Source: Epiperipatus broadwayi
Taxonomy: Eukaryota > Onychophora > Udeonychophora > Euonychophora > Peripatidae
Assembly: GCA_028023455.1 (NCBI GenBank)
Contig: JAQFVV010000152.1
Location: forward strand, 374,001-438,000
Length of the DNA: 64,000 bases
Direction: 5' to 3'
Below the pieces are notes generated by a model that was given only the letters and a program-made list of their open reading frames with translations, was not told the DNA's origin and made no database searches. A program made the position numbers and the translations under genes. Below, one piece after another: positions 54,271 to 64,000 of this stretch. Numbering within the stretch: position 1 is the first letter of the stretch; each line of letters starts with the position of its first letter.

Positions 54271-54765
54271 AGGGAGTAAATCACTCTCATTTCTGATTAT
54301 GAATTAAAAGCAATCTAAATGTTGAACAAAGGATGAGAAATAGAATGAATCTACCTATTCTTGGACATTTAATGTTTATAAGCATTGACAACTTTGCTGG
54401 TAATTTAGAGTAAAATTAATTTATCAACCAGATGAAATATGGCACTTAAGTGTGATTAAACTCATAACCAATTATAGACTGCTGCAGACAGAATATTTCT
54501 TTTAACACCTTTATTGGAATAATTAAATAAGTTATAAACTAATTATTACAATCAAGGTGTTAGGAGAAATATTTTATCTCCAGCATTGTATAATTGATTA
54601 TGAGTTTAATAATTTTTAAGTGCCATAAATTCCCAACAGTATTGTCAAAGATATGCTTATAAACATCAAGGCTCCAAGAATAGGTGGATTCATTTTATTT
54701 TTGATTCTTTCTTCAACATTTTAAGCAGTTTAATTCATAACCTGGGAGAGGGTGACTTACTCCTT
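54271..54765. mobile_element. Foldback/MITE of about 495 bp with arms over 200 bp
   Basis: Arms 54271-54513 and 54553-54765 are reverse complements with scattered mismatches and a loop of about 40 bp. Outer ends read ggagtaaatcactctc and, reversed, ggagtaagtcaccctc. Inner ends read tttaacacctt and aaggtgtta. No coding frame. The long arms give a strong cruciform or hairpin RNA potential. Confidence 0.85.
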
Positions 54766-55489
54766 TTATATATACATTGAGACTAGTTTAATTTGAAGTT
54801 TATGTAAAGATTATTAAGCTGACTTATTGAAAATTGTTGCATTTTGATTATAAAATTAAAAGAAACTCTGCATAAATAATTTTTTGATAATGTAAAAGAA
54901 ATTGATAGTTTGAATTTAGTATGTGTTTGACATATTCCAATTTTATTTCTTTAGAGTTATGAATAATTTTTGTTCATTTGTTTTTCTTCAAAAACTTAAA
55001 ATATTTTATGTGTTTATTATCCTACACATATTCCTTATAAACATAAAATATTTTGACGTTTCTTTACATATTTCTTCCAATAATGTTTTCTATATAAATT
55101 TAACATTGTTGTTATAAAATCCTTTGTCTTGATTTTTTTTAGTTTAGAAAATTTTATAATTTAAAAAAAGTCACTGTTTTAAAAAGATTTATTTAAAAAA
55201 AAATTTTATAGCATGATTAAATGTAATTTATTAGCACAACTTAAATATAATTAATTATTAAATATTGCTTTAAAACGATTAATTAAAAATTAAATTGGAT
55301 AAGGTTAAATACAATTTATTAGCAGAATTTATTAGTGAATATTGTTTAAAAAATAATTTAAGTTAAAAAAAAATCATTACTTTTATTTATTTGTTTAGAA
55401 AGAAATTTTGCACTGTATATGAGATAAAATTTATAATAATTAATATTGCACCATTTAATTTTAATGTTCATATGGATTTTGAGGTCATA

Positions 55490-55685
55490 ATAGATGGACA
55501 ATTGAAATCTTAAACTGGATTCCAAGAGATTGTAAAAGACCCAGAAAGAGACCATATGTGAGATGGATGGATAAAATAGGAAAGTATGCAGGGGTGATGT
55601 GCAGAAGAGAAGCTAAAGATCAGAGAAGATGAATTGAACTTGGAGAGACCTTCATCTCACAATGGATTGATAATGGTTGATGATG
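55490..55685 (+). pseudogene. RTE-type LINE, 3' end fragment
   Basis: It aligns closely with 48.98-49.16 kb. It has gacaattgaaatcttaaact, the R-P-x-V-R-W-M-D block (agaccatatgtgagatggat), and the terminal WIEL-like and cagtggattgataa-like blocks. It is a 5'-truncated copy of under 200 bp ending in tgatgatg, as expected for RTE tails. Confidence 0.7.
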
Positions 55686-55689
55686 CAGT

Positions 55690-57069
55690 TTAAACTTTGG
55701 GCATATATGTGGATATAAAATTATACAAATATTTTGTTTTTCTGTTGGCATTTCTTTTGGAAATAAATGTATAGTGTGGACTTGCAACCTTTTGCTTTCA
55801 TATTTCATATAGATATGAGACTATATAATAGATCATCTAATTTGGTTTGTTAAAAAATTCAACTCTTTCATAAATGAGAATCCTTGTGTAAATTGTAATT
55901 TGTGGAACTGATCAGATATTAGATGATTCTCTGTCATTGATTTTATGTTGACATGTTTTTGAAGATTAACATTTACTATAGAATTGTAAATATTTTGCCT
56001 TACATTTCAAACATAGTTGAAAAATCAATATATATTATAGATATTTACACTGTATATAATCATAAATATTCGTTGATCTGATTATTTAATAAATAAAAGT
56101 TGGTAAAAATTATCTTTGTTTATATTTTTGCTATGCTATCTATAATAACTGACCTGAAAATGTTCAAATATTAAAAGATTTCAAATTTGTGAGTTTTAGA
56201 ATAATGGTGTCTAATCTGTATTATAAAGAAGTATATTAAAATCACTTCAGTTTTAGTAACATGAAATATAATATTCCTAAAATATTAATAAAAATTCCAA
56301 CATAAATTTTTGTTAATATTTTAAAAATATTATGTTTTAAAATATTTCATAGAATGTAAGTGTCATAAACAGTAAAAGTCCATAATTTCAATTTCATGGC
56401 ACAAAGAAAAATCTGTTTCCTAGCATTAAATTGAAATAGATATAAAAAATATAATTTAGCAAGTAAAATTATTTTCATGCTGCTACTATGAACAATAACA
56501 AATGTTTATTTAAGATAATAGCATAAGTAATACATATTAAGGCTATAACCTTAAGTCTATGCACCTAAAATACGACAATAAGAACCTCTACAAATCTAAA
56601 CACAAGATTAATGACTTTAAAAGACAAGAGTGGCCTAAATAAATATATGACCAATTAATATAAGTTGAATAAATTAAATATTTCCATCTTGAAGAGTATA
56701 TAACTTCAAGTAAGATATTTATCAAACATATTAGTATACTGCAGGTTTTACTATTTGGAATCCAAAGTTTTCTATTTAAAAATGAAACAAACTCCAAAGC
56801 AACCTTGCTCTAAAGAGATGAAAACTGTATGGAAAAACCATTTTTCAAAAAATAGATCTTAAAGTAATTAAATATTTCAAAGTCCTTATTGGTATTACTA
56901 ATTTTAACAAATATTAAATTTAACTTGAATTATTAGTTACTTATAATGTGAATAATAAATAGAATGAATGAAAGTTCTTACATAACAGGAATGATAATAC
57001 TGCCTTATTTGTAACTCCAACAAAGTATGAAATTCGAATACAAATGATTTGCACACTGTTGAATATTCA
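55690..57069. other. AT-rich intergenic DNA, no gene seen
   Basis: No recognisable coding motif. Small ORFs at 55620-55808 and 56588-56797 (minus) have no family features. Confidence 0.5.
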
Positions 57070-57816
57070 TTTGACTTTTCCAGGTACTTATATGATTTAT
57101 CTCCTGGAAAAGTTGCCACCCATTTTATTTTTTAAATTATCCATTTTGATCGGCTTACAACACATGATATAAACAATAGTGCTGACTCTAAGATATTGAA
57201 TTCAATATTTGCATTTTTTTACTTATTAAAATGATAAAGAAACACAAATGTTCAAAGGATTGTAACTAAATTTATTTAAATGTAAATGCAATAAAATAAA
57301 ACATGAGTAAGAAAACTCTAACAAAGGTGCAGATGGAAATCATATTTTGAAAGATCACTATTCCATAATTGTGAAAATATTGCACCGAAACATGCAAAAT
57401 ACATTTTTAAAAAATGTAAATACACTACACACACCATCCGTAAACTAATCTCAGTGCATTCACAAACAATGCTTTGGAGCCTTAGCCACATTTCTTTCCA
57501 AACATATAAGCACTTAGAACATGTTCACATATGACGGTGCCATTGCTTCTCCATTTGCACATAAAATATAATATCATGGCCATTATCACATACTTTTCAG
57601 GCAGGCACTACTTATAATTTTGAAAATATTTTACTACATCTTGTTCTGTTGATGAAAGAACCACTAAACATCATATAATCACCATTTCTTATGCCTGCTC
57701 ATAACTGTTATTAAAGCATGCAAAACTCACCATACAGTAGTGACACTCAGCACAAGCCAGAGTAATCAATGGATGCCAGAAGGCTTGTGCATAAAATACC
57801 TATCTAGTGCCTATTC

Positions 57817-57875
57817 ATCCAATATCCCCAGACTAGTTTCTCACTTATGACTGTCATCAGTGAAGAGCCTTGGAT
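57817..57875 (-). ncRNA. Type I hammerhead-ribozyme-like motif (best of the family)
   Basis: Minus-strand order: ATCCAA (outer stem I), GGC, TCTTCA (inner stem I), canonical core CTGATGA (57854-57860 on plus coordinates). Stem II follows as TCA-TAAG-TGA, then GAAA. Stem III is a single C-G pair around TA, leading to GTC, then TGGGGA pairing fully with TCTTCA (two G-U), TA, and TTGGAT pairing fully with ATCCAA. The core bases and both parts of stem I match known type I metazoan hammerheads with minimal stem III. Stem II is short and displaced by three bases, so activity as written is uncertain. Confidence 0.65.
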
Positions 57876-58264
57876 ATCAGAGCACTTAACCTAGATCTTA
57901 GAATCTAATGCAATCCTCCAGCAGCCACTCTTTAGCTCTATTTAACTACAAAACTATGAGTCCAAAATTGAAAACAATAATATTTTCAAATCAAGCTCAT
58001 TAGTTTATATAGTCATATATGTCTGAACTCAGTTCAGTACCGATACATTTTGATATTATGAGTTCTTTAATAACCATAGACACCACTATCCTATTAGGCA
58101 GGATTGGCATTAAACCACTAAACATCATATTATCATGATTTCTTATGCTTGCTCACACTGTTATTAAAACAGGAAAAACTCTACCTACAGTAGTGCCATC
58201 CTGTGCCAACCAGAGTAATCAATGGATGCCAGGAGACTTGTGCATAAAATCTTTATCTAGTGCA

Positions 58265-58325
58265 AAAATATCCCTAGACTAGTTTCTAACTTGTGGATTT
58301 CATCAGTGAGGAGCTCAACCTTTGG
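58265..58325 (-). ncRNA. Type I hammerhead-ribozyme-like motif, degenerate second copy
   Basis: Minus-strand order: TCCAAA, then TCCTCA, canonical CTGATGA (58300-58306), an AT-rich segment without a clear stem II, GAAA, C-TA-G stem III, GTC, then TAGGGA. TAGGGA pairs with TCCTCA except for one A-C mismatch. It is aligned with the copy at 57817-57875 by the surrounding direct repeat. Confidence 0.5.
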
Positions 58326-59665
58326 ATCTTTGTATGTTTCAGTGCAATATTTTCAAAATTACAGATAGTGCTCATCTGAAAAATGAAGTCTGTCTGTACC
58401 TTATGTTTTATTTTTATTTTCTTTATTATATTTACATAAAAAAAAAATTAATTACAACCATTGGGAATTTTGTGTTTTTTATCATTTATATAAATAAAAA
58501 AAAAAATCTAAATGTTGAATTCAATAACTTAGAATCAGCGTTATTGTTTGTACCATGTGTTGTTATAATCCTCTGAAAATAGATAATTTAAAATAAGCAA
58601 CTTTTCCAGGAGGGAAATTACATAAGTACTCTTTTTCATAATGTTTTCTCTGTAAAGTAAACTTAAGCACTTGAAGTTATTAGTTTAAAAGTTGAATCTG
58701 GATAAAGCTAATTCTAACAACTCATTATTTTAATTTTTTAAGAAAATAATATTGATTAAAAGAAATTGAAACTTAATTAAAATCAGTAAATTAAAACAAG
58801 TGATCAATTGGAATTAGATGTGAACAAACAAGCAAGTGTATATCAGTGAATTCTTTAGCTATATTTATAATATAGATCATGTGACCAATTTTTTTCTGAG
58901 TGAAATTGACATTTTAATTTTTTCCCATTTCACCTGCATTAATTAAAGTTCAAAATTTATTAAAATCTTAGAAAAATTTCCAAAAGTAAACTAGTTTGCA
59001 TATTACTAAAAAATAATTTTATTTAAACAGGCAAATCAATTATTACATTTTTTTAAAAAAAACAAACAAATTGTTTAGGAAACCACAATATTATAATGAA
59101 ATAAATAATATCAAAGAATAAAACATTACATTGTTTTAACAAAATATTTCTTTTAAACACATTTTTTTTTTTAACTCATCGAAGATCCTAGAATATTACA
59201 CAATTTATATATTTTTTTCAAATTCAAGATAATAACTTTAACATTACATTTACCATGGAAGTTTTTGAAAGAAATTAAAGTTTTACAATCCATGCATTCA
59301 CATATCCATTAATGTATTCTTTATTTTTAAAAATTATTAGCTTTATTATTATTTCTTTTTTAATTAATTAAATCTGAAATTATTTAATTAAAATATTTTG
59401 ATACTATAATTAAAATTGAATAAGGCATTTTTTAAACATTTAACTTAAACATTATCATCTCAACCTGAAGGATTTGAACTTGACTTTCAAATTTTACACT
59501 AATATTGAAATTTTAAGATATACTAATAATTAAACTAAGGTGGTTTTAACCTTATAATTTTACAATTAAACTGCTTAACACTTTAGGTCCCTAAAACTAA
59601 GCATTTAAAATTATAAAACATTATAAACAGACTACTAAAATTACTTTATATATATGTATGTCAAA

Positions 59666-59716
59666 GCGTTGACCGGGAGGCGAACCCGGGCCAGCTATTT
59701 GGAAGGCAGCTATGCT
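59666..59716 (-). repeat. tRNA-Gly(TCC)-derived repeat, 5'-truncated
   Basis: On the minus strand AGCATAGCTGCCTTCCAA includes the anticodon loop (TCC). It is followed by a perfect T stem-loop CCGGG-TTCGCCT-CCCGG and TCAACGC, the 3' acceptor strand. The 5' half with acceptor and D arms is missing. It is either a retro-pseudogene or a SINE head fragment. Confidence 0.75.
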
Positions 59717-60907
59717 TGATCCCTTTAAAGTTATAAAAGTGATAACAATTTTTATAAATTGACTTGTTATATAGATAAATATAGGACTATTAAGCAGTAA
59801 CAAAGTTATTTATTATAGAAATTAAACTACTGAAAGGAAATAATTTTTGTTTTTAAATATTAGGTTAATATACAGCTTAACATTTAGCTTCGGATGAAAA
59901 CCTAAAGGTTACAATATATATATCACTTTTTATTATAATAGAAATATGACACACATTTTTAATGAATTCTCTTCAGTCTGCAAATTAAAAAATATTAACA
60001 CTATATATAAACTGACACAAAGACTTCAAAATGTCTATTCTAATAAAGAAAAGGATAATAATAAAACAAAATTAGCAGTAAGCTATTCTTTCTTTTTTTT
60101 TTCGTAATCAATTGGCAAAATCCTATTACGGATATGTGAAATAGTATTATATAAATTATAAATTACAATATTTATCTTAATCATTACAGAAAACTTACTC
60201 ACGAGAGGGTTACAAATGCAGACTTGAAACCAAGAAAAGATAAACACAAGCCAACATATTTATTATTTTATAATTAGAAAATAATAATAATAAATCTTAA
60301 AATGTATAAAATTTATGATTATTTTTTTATATATATTTATAATAATCAGTTCTGCAAATAAAAAAATGTTGAATGAGAATGCAGAAAACAAAGAGTAGAT
60401 GAGTACTTTTAAAAAGGAAAACGTTATCTTCAGGCCTTATTAATGATAATAAAAAAATAATTATTTATAGATATTTTTATCTTGCTATTAGAGTAAAAGA
60501 AGAGAGGTGGAATAAAATCTTTTTTTCAATGGCTACATTTCCTAAAGGACTGGATAAATTGAGCAATTAGCCGTAAATTGAACTTCTCTTGTATTATTAC
60601 TTATTTGACTTATTTTGTTAATTACGGTTGATAATAATACAATGCCTAAATATTTAGAAGTAGAAACCAAAGGAATAATAATCTTAACCATTGAAACAAT
60701 GTTGACTGAAGAATCACTTTCAGATCCCAAAAGGCATCAGACTTGGAAAAAGTAAACAAAATAGAAAATAATGCCTTTTGTAAATACTACAGATAATAAT
60801 ACCATTATTTATACTTATTTTTGTATATGATAGATTATAATAAGTGCAAATATTAAATTTTATTAGATTTATGGTGATAGATACTATTTATTTTCTCATG
60901 TGTCACA

Positions 60908-60987
60908 GCATCAGCCGGGAAGCGAACCCGCTAACCCGGGACAACTGCTTGTAAAGCCTCTGTCGCTGACCTCTCGACCACCAATGC
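60908..60987 (-). repeat. tRNA-derived repeat with altered anticodon region
   Basis: Minus strand starts GCATTGG and has an A-box-like TGGTCGAGAGG. The anticodon-like loop is TTTACAA, followed by CCCGGGTTAGCGGGTTCGCTTCCCGG-type sequence in which part of the T arm is duplicated, and it ends CTGATGC. It is 80 nt long, longer than a tRNA, so not a functional tRNA. Related to the copies at 25.9 and 59.7 kb. Confidence 0.65.
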
Positions 60988-61129
60988 TTGACTACTATAT
61001 ATATTTTTTATAAATTCTATTTTAAGAATAACAATTATTCAAAAATAAATTTAAAATATACTTTAATTAATTATACATACATCATCATTATCATCATTTT
61101 TAAACATTATTACTTCATTGTAAGAAGGT

Positions 61130-61250
61130 CTTTTCAAGTTTATTTCAGTTTCTCCGATCTATAGCTTCTCTTCTCAACATCACCTCAGGACACTTACTTA
61201 TTTCATCCATCTAACATATGGTCTCCTTCTAGGTCTTTTATACTTGTATG
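61130..61250 (-). pseudogene. RTE-type LINE, 3' end fragment
   Basis: Read on the minus strand it contains the agaccatatgttagatgg block (R-P-x-V-R-W-M), a following gagaagagaagc-like block and a terminal aactgaaataaact stretch, matching 49.03-49.13 kb. Short and broken. Confidence 0.6.
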
Positions 61251-61621
61251 TTTTGAAATAGGTAGGCTGCAATATAAATAAGTATTTATAAGGATATGCG
61301 TATATGATAGCAATATAATCATATATTATTTTTCTTTCTTAAAAGAAGTATAAAATAATGGAAGTATGCAGTGTGGATCTATCAATCATATTCGTATATT
61401 TTGATGCATAACAATAGATACACAATATCAAAATAAAATTGTATACATATATCATTACTGTTCCAATAGTAAAATAAATATCCTTTTAAAAAATTGGCAT
61501 TATTTCAAATATATTTACTAATTATTTCTTCAGTTTTATAAATTTGTAATCATTCGTAGATATTATATATCTTGTAGACAATATAAAACTAAAATTCTGT
61601 TATAATATTCAAATATATGTA

Positions 61622-62175
61622 TATTGATTGCTTATTCTAAACTTAATATAATTATAAGGGATTTAAACTCAAACTTTCAAGCTCCCTACAGCTATCCAAT
61701 CTATCTTATAATTACATTAAGTTTAGCATAAGCAATATAAATGTATTTAAATATTACATATTCAACCTCTATTCTGTATAATTAAATAAACATATTAAGG
61801 TCCTATGTGTGAGGGTCATACTGATTTAAGGTCAACATGGGTATGACAATAATATTGGCATCAACAAGAGCTTTGAGCATACCATTCTCAAATTTTCATT
61901 GATATGAATAGCTGAAGAGTTGGAGAGTAGTGATGATTCAACCTTTTCCATTAAAGTTTGAAGATTTACTATCTCAGTATAAACTGAGCACTGATATGTG
62001 TGACACATGATGATCTGGACCAACTGATGAGTGCTGGTTCAGCAGGAAATATGTATATTGGAGATCATTTATCTTTTTCACATGTAAGTGGTCATGTGTA
62101 ACAGTTGTATAAGATGGATTGGATAGCTATAAAGAGCTTTAAAGTATGAGTTCAAATCCCTTATAATTCTATTAT
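61622..62175. mobile_element. Nested foldback element with a hammerhead-like motif
   Basis: A block of about 58 bp at 61655-61712 (agggatttaaactcaaactt...ctatccaatctatcttata) recurs inverted at 62109-62168. On the plus strand of the right copy, gagttcaaatccc resembles a tRNA B box. The left copy is itself the loop of a smaller inverted repeat (ttattctaaacttaatata near 61632 and tacattaagtttagcataag near 61715-61735). Between the two outer copies lie about 400 bp without a coding frame, ending with the hammerhead-like motif at 62013-62067. Confidence 0.65.
62013..62067 (+). ncRNA. Type I hammerhead-ribozyme-like motif
   Basis: Plus-strand order: GATC (62013-62016) with CCAA (62021-62024) as stem I 5' strand, canonical CTGATGA (62025-62031). 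Stem II is TGCTG-GTT-CAGCA with five perfect pairs but a G-G mismatch next to the core. GAAA (62047-62050) follows, then a short stem III TA-TG-TA, cleavage-type TA (AUA), TTGG (62059-62062) pairing with CCAA, and GATC (62064-62067) pairing with GATC. All elements occur in type I order within 55 nt. The G-G closing mismatch may reduce or abolish activity. Confidence 0.55.
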
Positions 62176-62307
62176 AAATCAAAATATGCATTATTGCAGA
62201 TACTACATAAGCCTGAAGAGCTAGATATCCTATTTAAATGATAATAGTACCATGGACTAGCAACAATAATTTATATTGTATATAGAAAACTACTATGAAT
62301 AAAGATA

Positions 62308-62650
62308 CACCTGGATCTCTTTTTGTGCAGATTTTTTTAATGTGATTTTGAAATTATGCAATTCATGTTTCTTCTTAACATCTTTTATGTGATAAAGATG
62401 TTCATATTTCACTTAAAATCAGGATTTCCTCATTTTATATACACACATTATACTTTACATACTTTAAATGCCAAATGTTTGACAATAAATTTAGATACGG
62501 TAGAAGATTTAGAAAAAGATAATGAAACAGAAGTGGAACCTGTTCATTTCACAGCAAAAATGATTTGAGAAAATCTTCAACTTTCTAATCAATTGGAAAA
62601 TCATTTTCTTGTTAATGACATGGCCTAAATTTAATTAGTGATTTGGCTCC
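62308..62650 (+). pseudogene. Tigger-like transposon fragment with transposase C-terminus
   Basis: It starts CACCTGGATCTCTTTTTGTG after TA (62306-62307), the same end as the element at 50179, and continues with the same subterminal sequence (aaaatcaggatttc). It then joins a frame reading DTVEDLEKDNETEVEPVHFT, followed by AKMI, a stop, and ENLQLSNQLENHFLVND. This resembles the C-terminal region of Tigger/Jerky-type transposases, where an AK.L.E.L...E..F...D pattern is common. The N-terminus and DDE core are deleted and no right end is seen. Confidence 0.55.
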
Positions 62651-62654
62651 AAAC

Positions 62655-64000
62655 AGGAGAGGCATGAGACTCAGAGACTAACCACACAGGCAACATATAA
62701 ATGGGTTAACTAAACTAATAATATTAAACCTAAGATAATATTAACATTTAACTAGAACACATATCAAAGATATCTAATGAATAATTATGTAATTGTAATT
62801 GTAATATGGACAAATGATAATGAAACAAGGTAAATTTTAAATACATTTATTATAATTAATAAAATTGAAAATAAAATAAAGTAGAATGCAATTGGAAAAT
62901 AAAATATATATGGGATTTGACACATGCAGGATACTATGGAATAAGATTGATTAAAGTGTTATTGTGTATAATCTCATTAGAGTATGTTTAATAGGTCTGT
63001 GCACAGTGAATTAATTATGCCTATGGAAAACTAATATGCCAAATACAATTTCTGTGTCATAGTTTGCCAACTGATAAGTAATTATACTAACCAGAGGTAT
63101 ACTTATTAATACAGTGCAAATATAGATGGTGTTTACATAAATTAAATAAGATTCAGGCATCAGAGTAAAGCTCAAGAATGACACAGATCTGAATCTACAA
63201 AAACAGATATTCTCATGGTTTCTAATAAAACACAAATATATAACATAAAGGATGAACAGGCTAAATTAGCATTACATATAATTTGCAATGGACCTCTATT
63301 AAATATTATTAAAAGGTGGCAGTGAGAATGAGCAATTATATCTACATATCAGACATATGGGGTCTGTTTGGGAACCAAAGGATTTGCTAATGGATTGAAT
63401 ATTAAGAAATATGATATGGAACTTGGAATTATTTAAAGGTTCTGGGTCCTTATGCCCCAGTTCTATATGTGTTAGCCTTACCCAAACAATATGCTCTCTA
63501 GATGCAACATAAATGTCCACCATGGGTGTGTGTAGCCAGTGGATGGAGTGGGCTCTGCTATTAGCCCACGAAGATTAGAAAGTCTGAGAAATATCATCCA
63601 CAGCACTCAAAGGCAAAAAAAATATATAAAAATAATTAATGGTGCCTTTAAATAAATAGCTACTATTTGCATTACCAATAAAAGCCAGTTCACAAATTAA
63701 GCATGTAATAATAATGCTGTAATAAAAAGGACTAAGTAATATTAATAATCTCATTTGATAAATTACTACTCTGCATCATTAATCAGGTTTTACAAAAAGG
63801 AGAAAAGATATGATGGCTATGTGCCAAAGTCGTAGGATGGAGATGGAGATCATCATTCCCTGGGGTTGGGAAACAGCAATTCTCACCTGCCCTACTTAGC
63901 CATGTCAAAATTCAAACTGGCACAGATTATGCTTGCAGATGTTTCCTAAATTTTACAGAGTATTTTTACATAGAAAAATTTAGCTTATTTATACTCACTC
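62655..64000. other. No assignable gene to the window end
   Basis: Less extreme in AT content than most of the window. A minus-strand ORF at 63299-63523 (74 codons, with a CLICRYNC cysteine cluster) and a GC-richer patch at 63.80-63.92 kb stand out, but I recognise no family and see no clear splice structure. It could be host or mobile DNA. Confidence 0.4.

Larger units (their letters stand above)
57659..58325 (-). mobile_element. Partial tandem dimer (about 1.5-mer) of a hammerhead-bearing repeat
   Basis: A block of about 205 bp at 57659-57867 is repeated directly at 58114-58313, starting accactaaacatcatat and ending at the hammerhead motif. Corresponding hammerhead cores are 446 bp apart (57854-57860 and 58300-58306). 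On the minus strand this gives hammerhead, repeat block, spacer of about 245 bp, hammerhead, repeat block: one full monomer plus part of another. Several blocks, including agtgctttaat- and atatgatg-like segments, correspond to the units at 24.6-25.4 kb, so both loci appear to be one family. No protein encoded. Retrozyme-like organisation. Confidence 0.7.
57070..58650. repeat. Imperfect inverted repeats framing the hammerhead-bearing region
   Basis: A block at about 57070-57145 (plus strand gtacttatatgatttatctc followed by ctggaaaagttgc) recurs inverted at about 58575-58650 (gcaacttttccaggagg...aagtact). An aattttgaaaatattgca block also recurs, at about 57.37 and 57.62 kb in one orientation and at about 58.35 kb in the other. 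The whole 1.58 kb could be one compound foldback element into which, or from which, the hammerhead repeats derive. Confidence 0.55.
58655..61120. other. AT-rich intergenic DNA with tRNA-like repeats only
   Basis: Apart from the tRNA-like segments at 59666-59716 and 60908-60987 and a ggttacaatatatata motif at about 59.91 kb, I see no gene or element. The ORF at 60542-60730 has no recognisable domain. Confidence 0.5.

Noticed and set aside
57000-57120. Minus-strand frame that could be a terminal exon (starts near ggcaacttttccagg)
   Set aside because: The same sequence recurs inverted at about 58.6 kb, so it is part of a repeat.

Overview
The window is strongly AT-rich and looks like intergenic DNA from an invertebrate animal genome. 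It has long TAA, TA and poly-A/T tracts and many interspersed repeats, and I recognise no host gene with confidence. The repeat mix is a Penelope-like element with a GIY-YIG domain, Jockey/CR1-type and RTE-type LINEs, an LTR retrotransposon, Tigger/pogo and hAT-like DNA elements, and tRNA-Gly-derived short repeats. This fits a mollusc, cnidarian, flatworm or arthropod; the sequence alone does not decide.

Layout. 0-9.5 kb: AT-rich DNA with an RTE scrap (0.5 kb) and a decayed Penelope-like element (3.6-5.2 kb, minus). 9.5-15.6 kb: a plus-strand LINE tail and a nearly full-length minus-strand LINE meet tail to tail at a TAA array. The LINE has a PHD-like ORF1, an endonuclease and an RT, is split by a 405-bp MITE-like insertion, and is bounded by a second large array. 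15.7-22.4 kb: nothing recognisable except a weak coiled-coil-like ORF near 18.9 kb. 22.4-26.9 kb: two perfect-looking foldbacks, an RTE remnant, a tRNA-like repeat, and an inverted pair of about 420-bp units carrying hammerhead-ribozyme-like motifs. 30.4-46.1 kb: a gag-only LTR retrotransposon, a 500-N gap, an error-rich inverted copy and a near-identical direct copy, which together look like an assembly artefact. 46.4-49.2 kb: a longer RTE pseudogene. 50.2-53.7 kb: a Tigger-like transposon with a nested hAT-like MITE. 53.9-64 kb: foldback elements, RTE and Tigger scraps, tRNA-like repeats, a 1.5-mer of a hammerhead-bearing repeat (57.7-58.3 kb), and another hammerhead-like motif at 62.0 kb.

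The most interesting signal is a family of roughly 420-450-bp elements carrying type I hammerhead-like folds. They occur as a circularly permuted inverted pair and as a partial tandem dimer, the arrangement expected from copying of a circular or tandem RNA, as in animal retrozymes. Everything coding that I recognise is a broken transposable-element gene.
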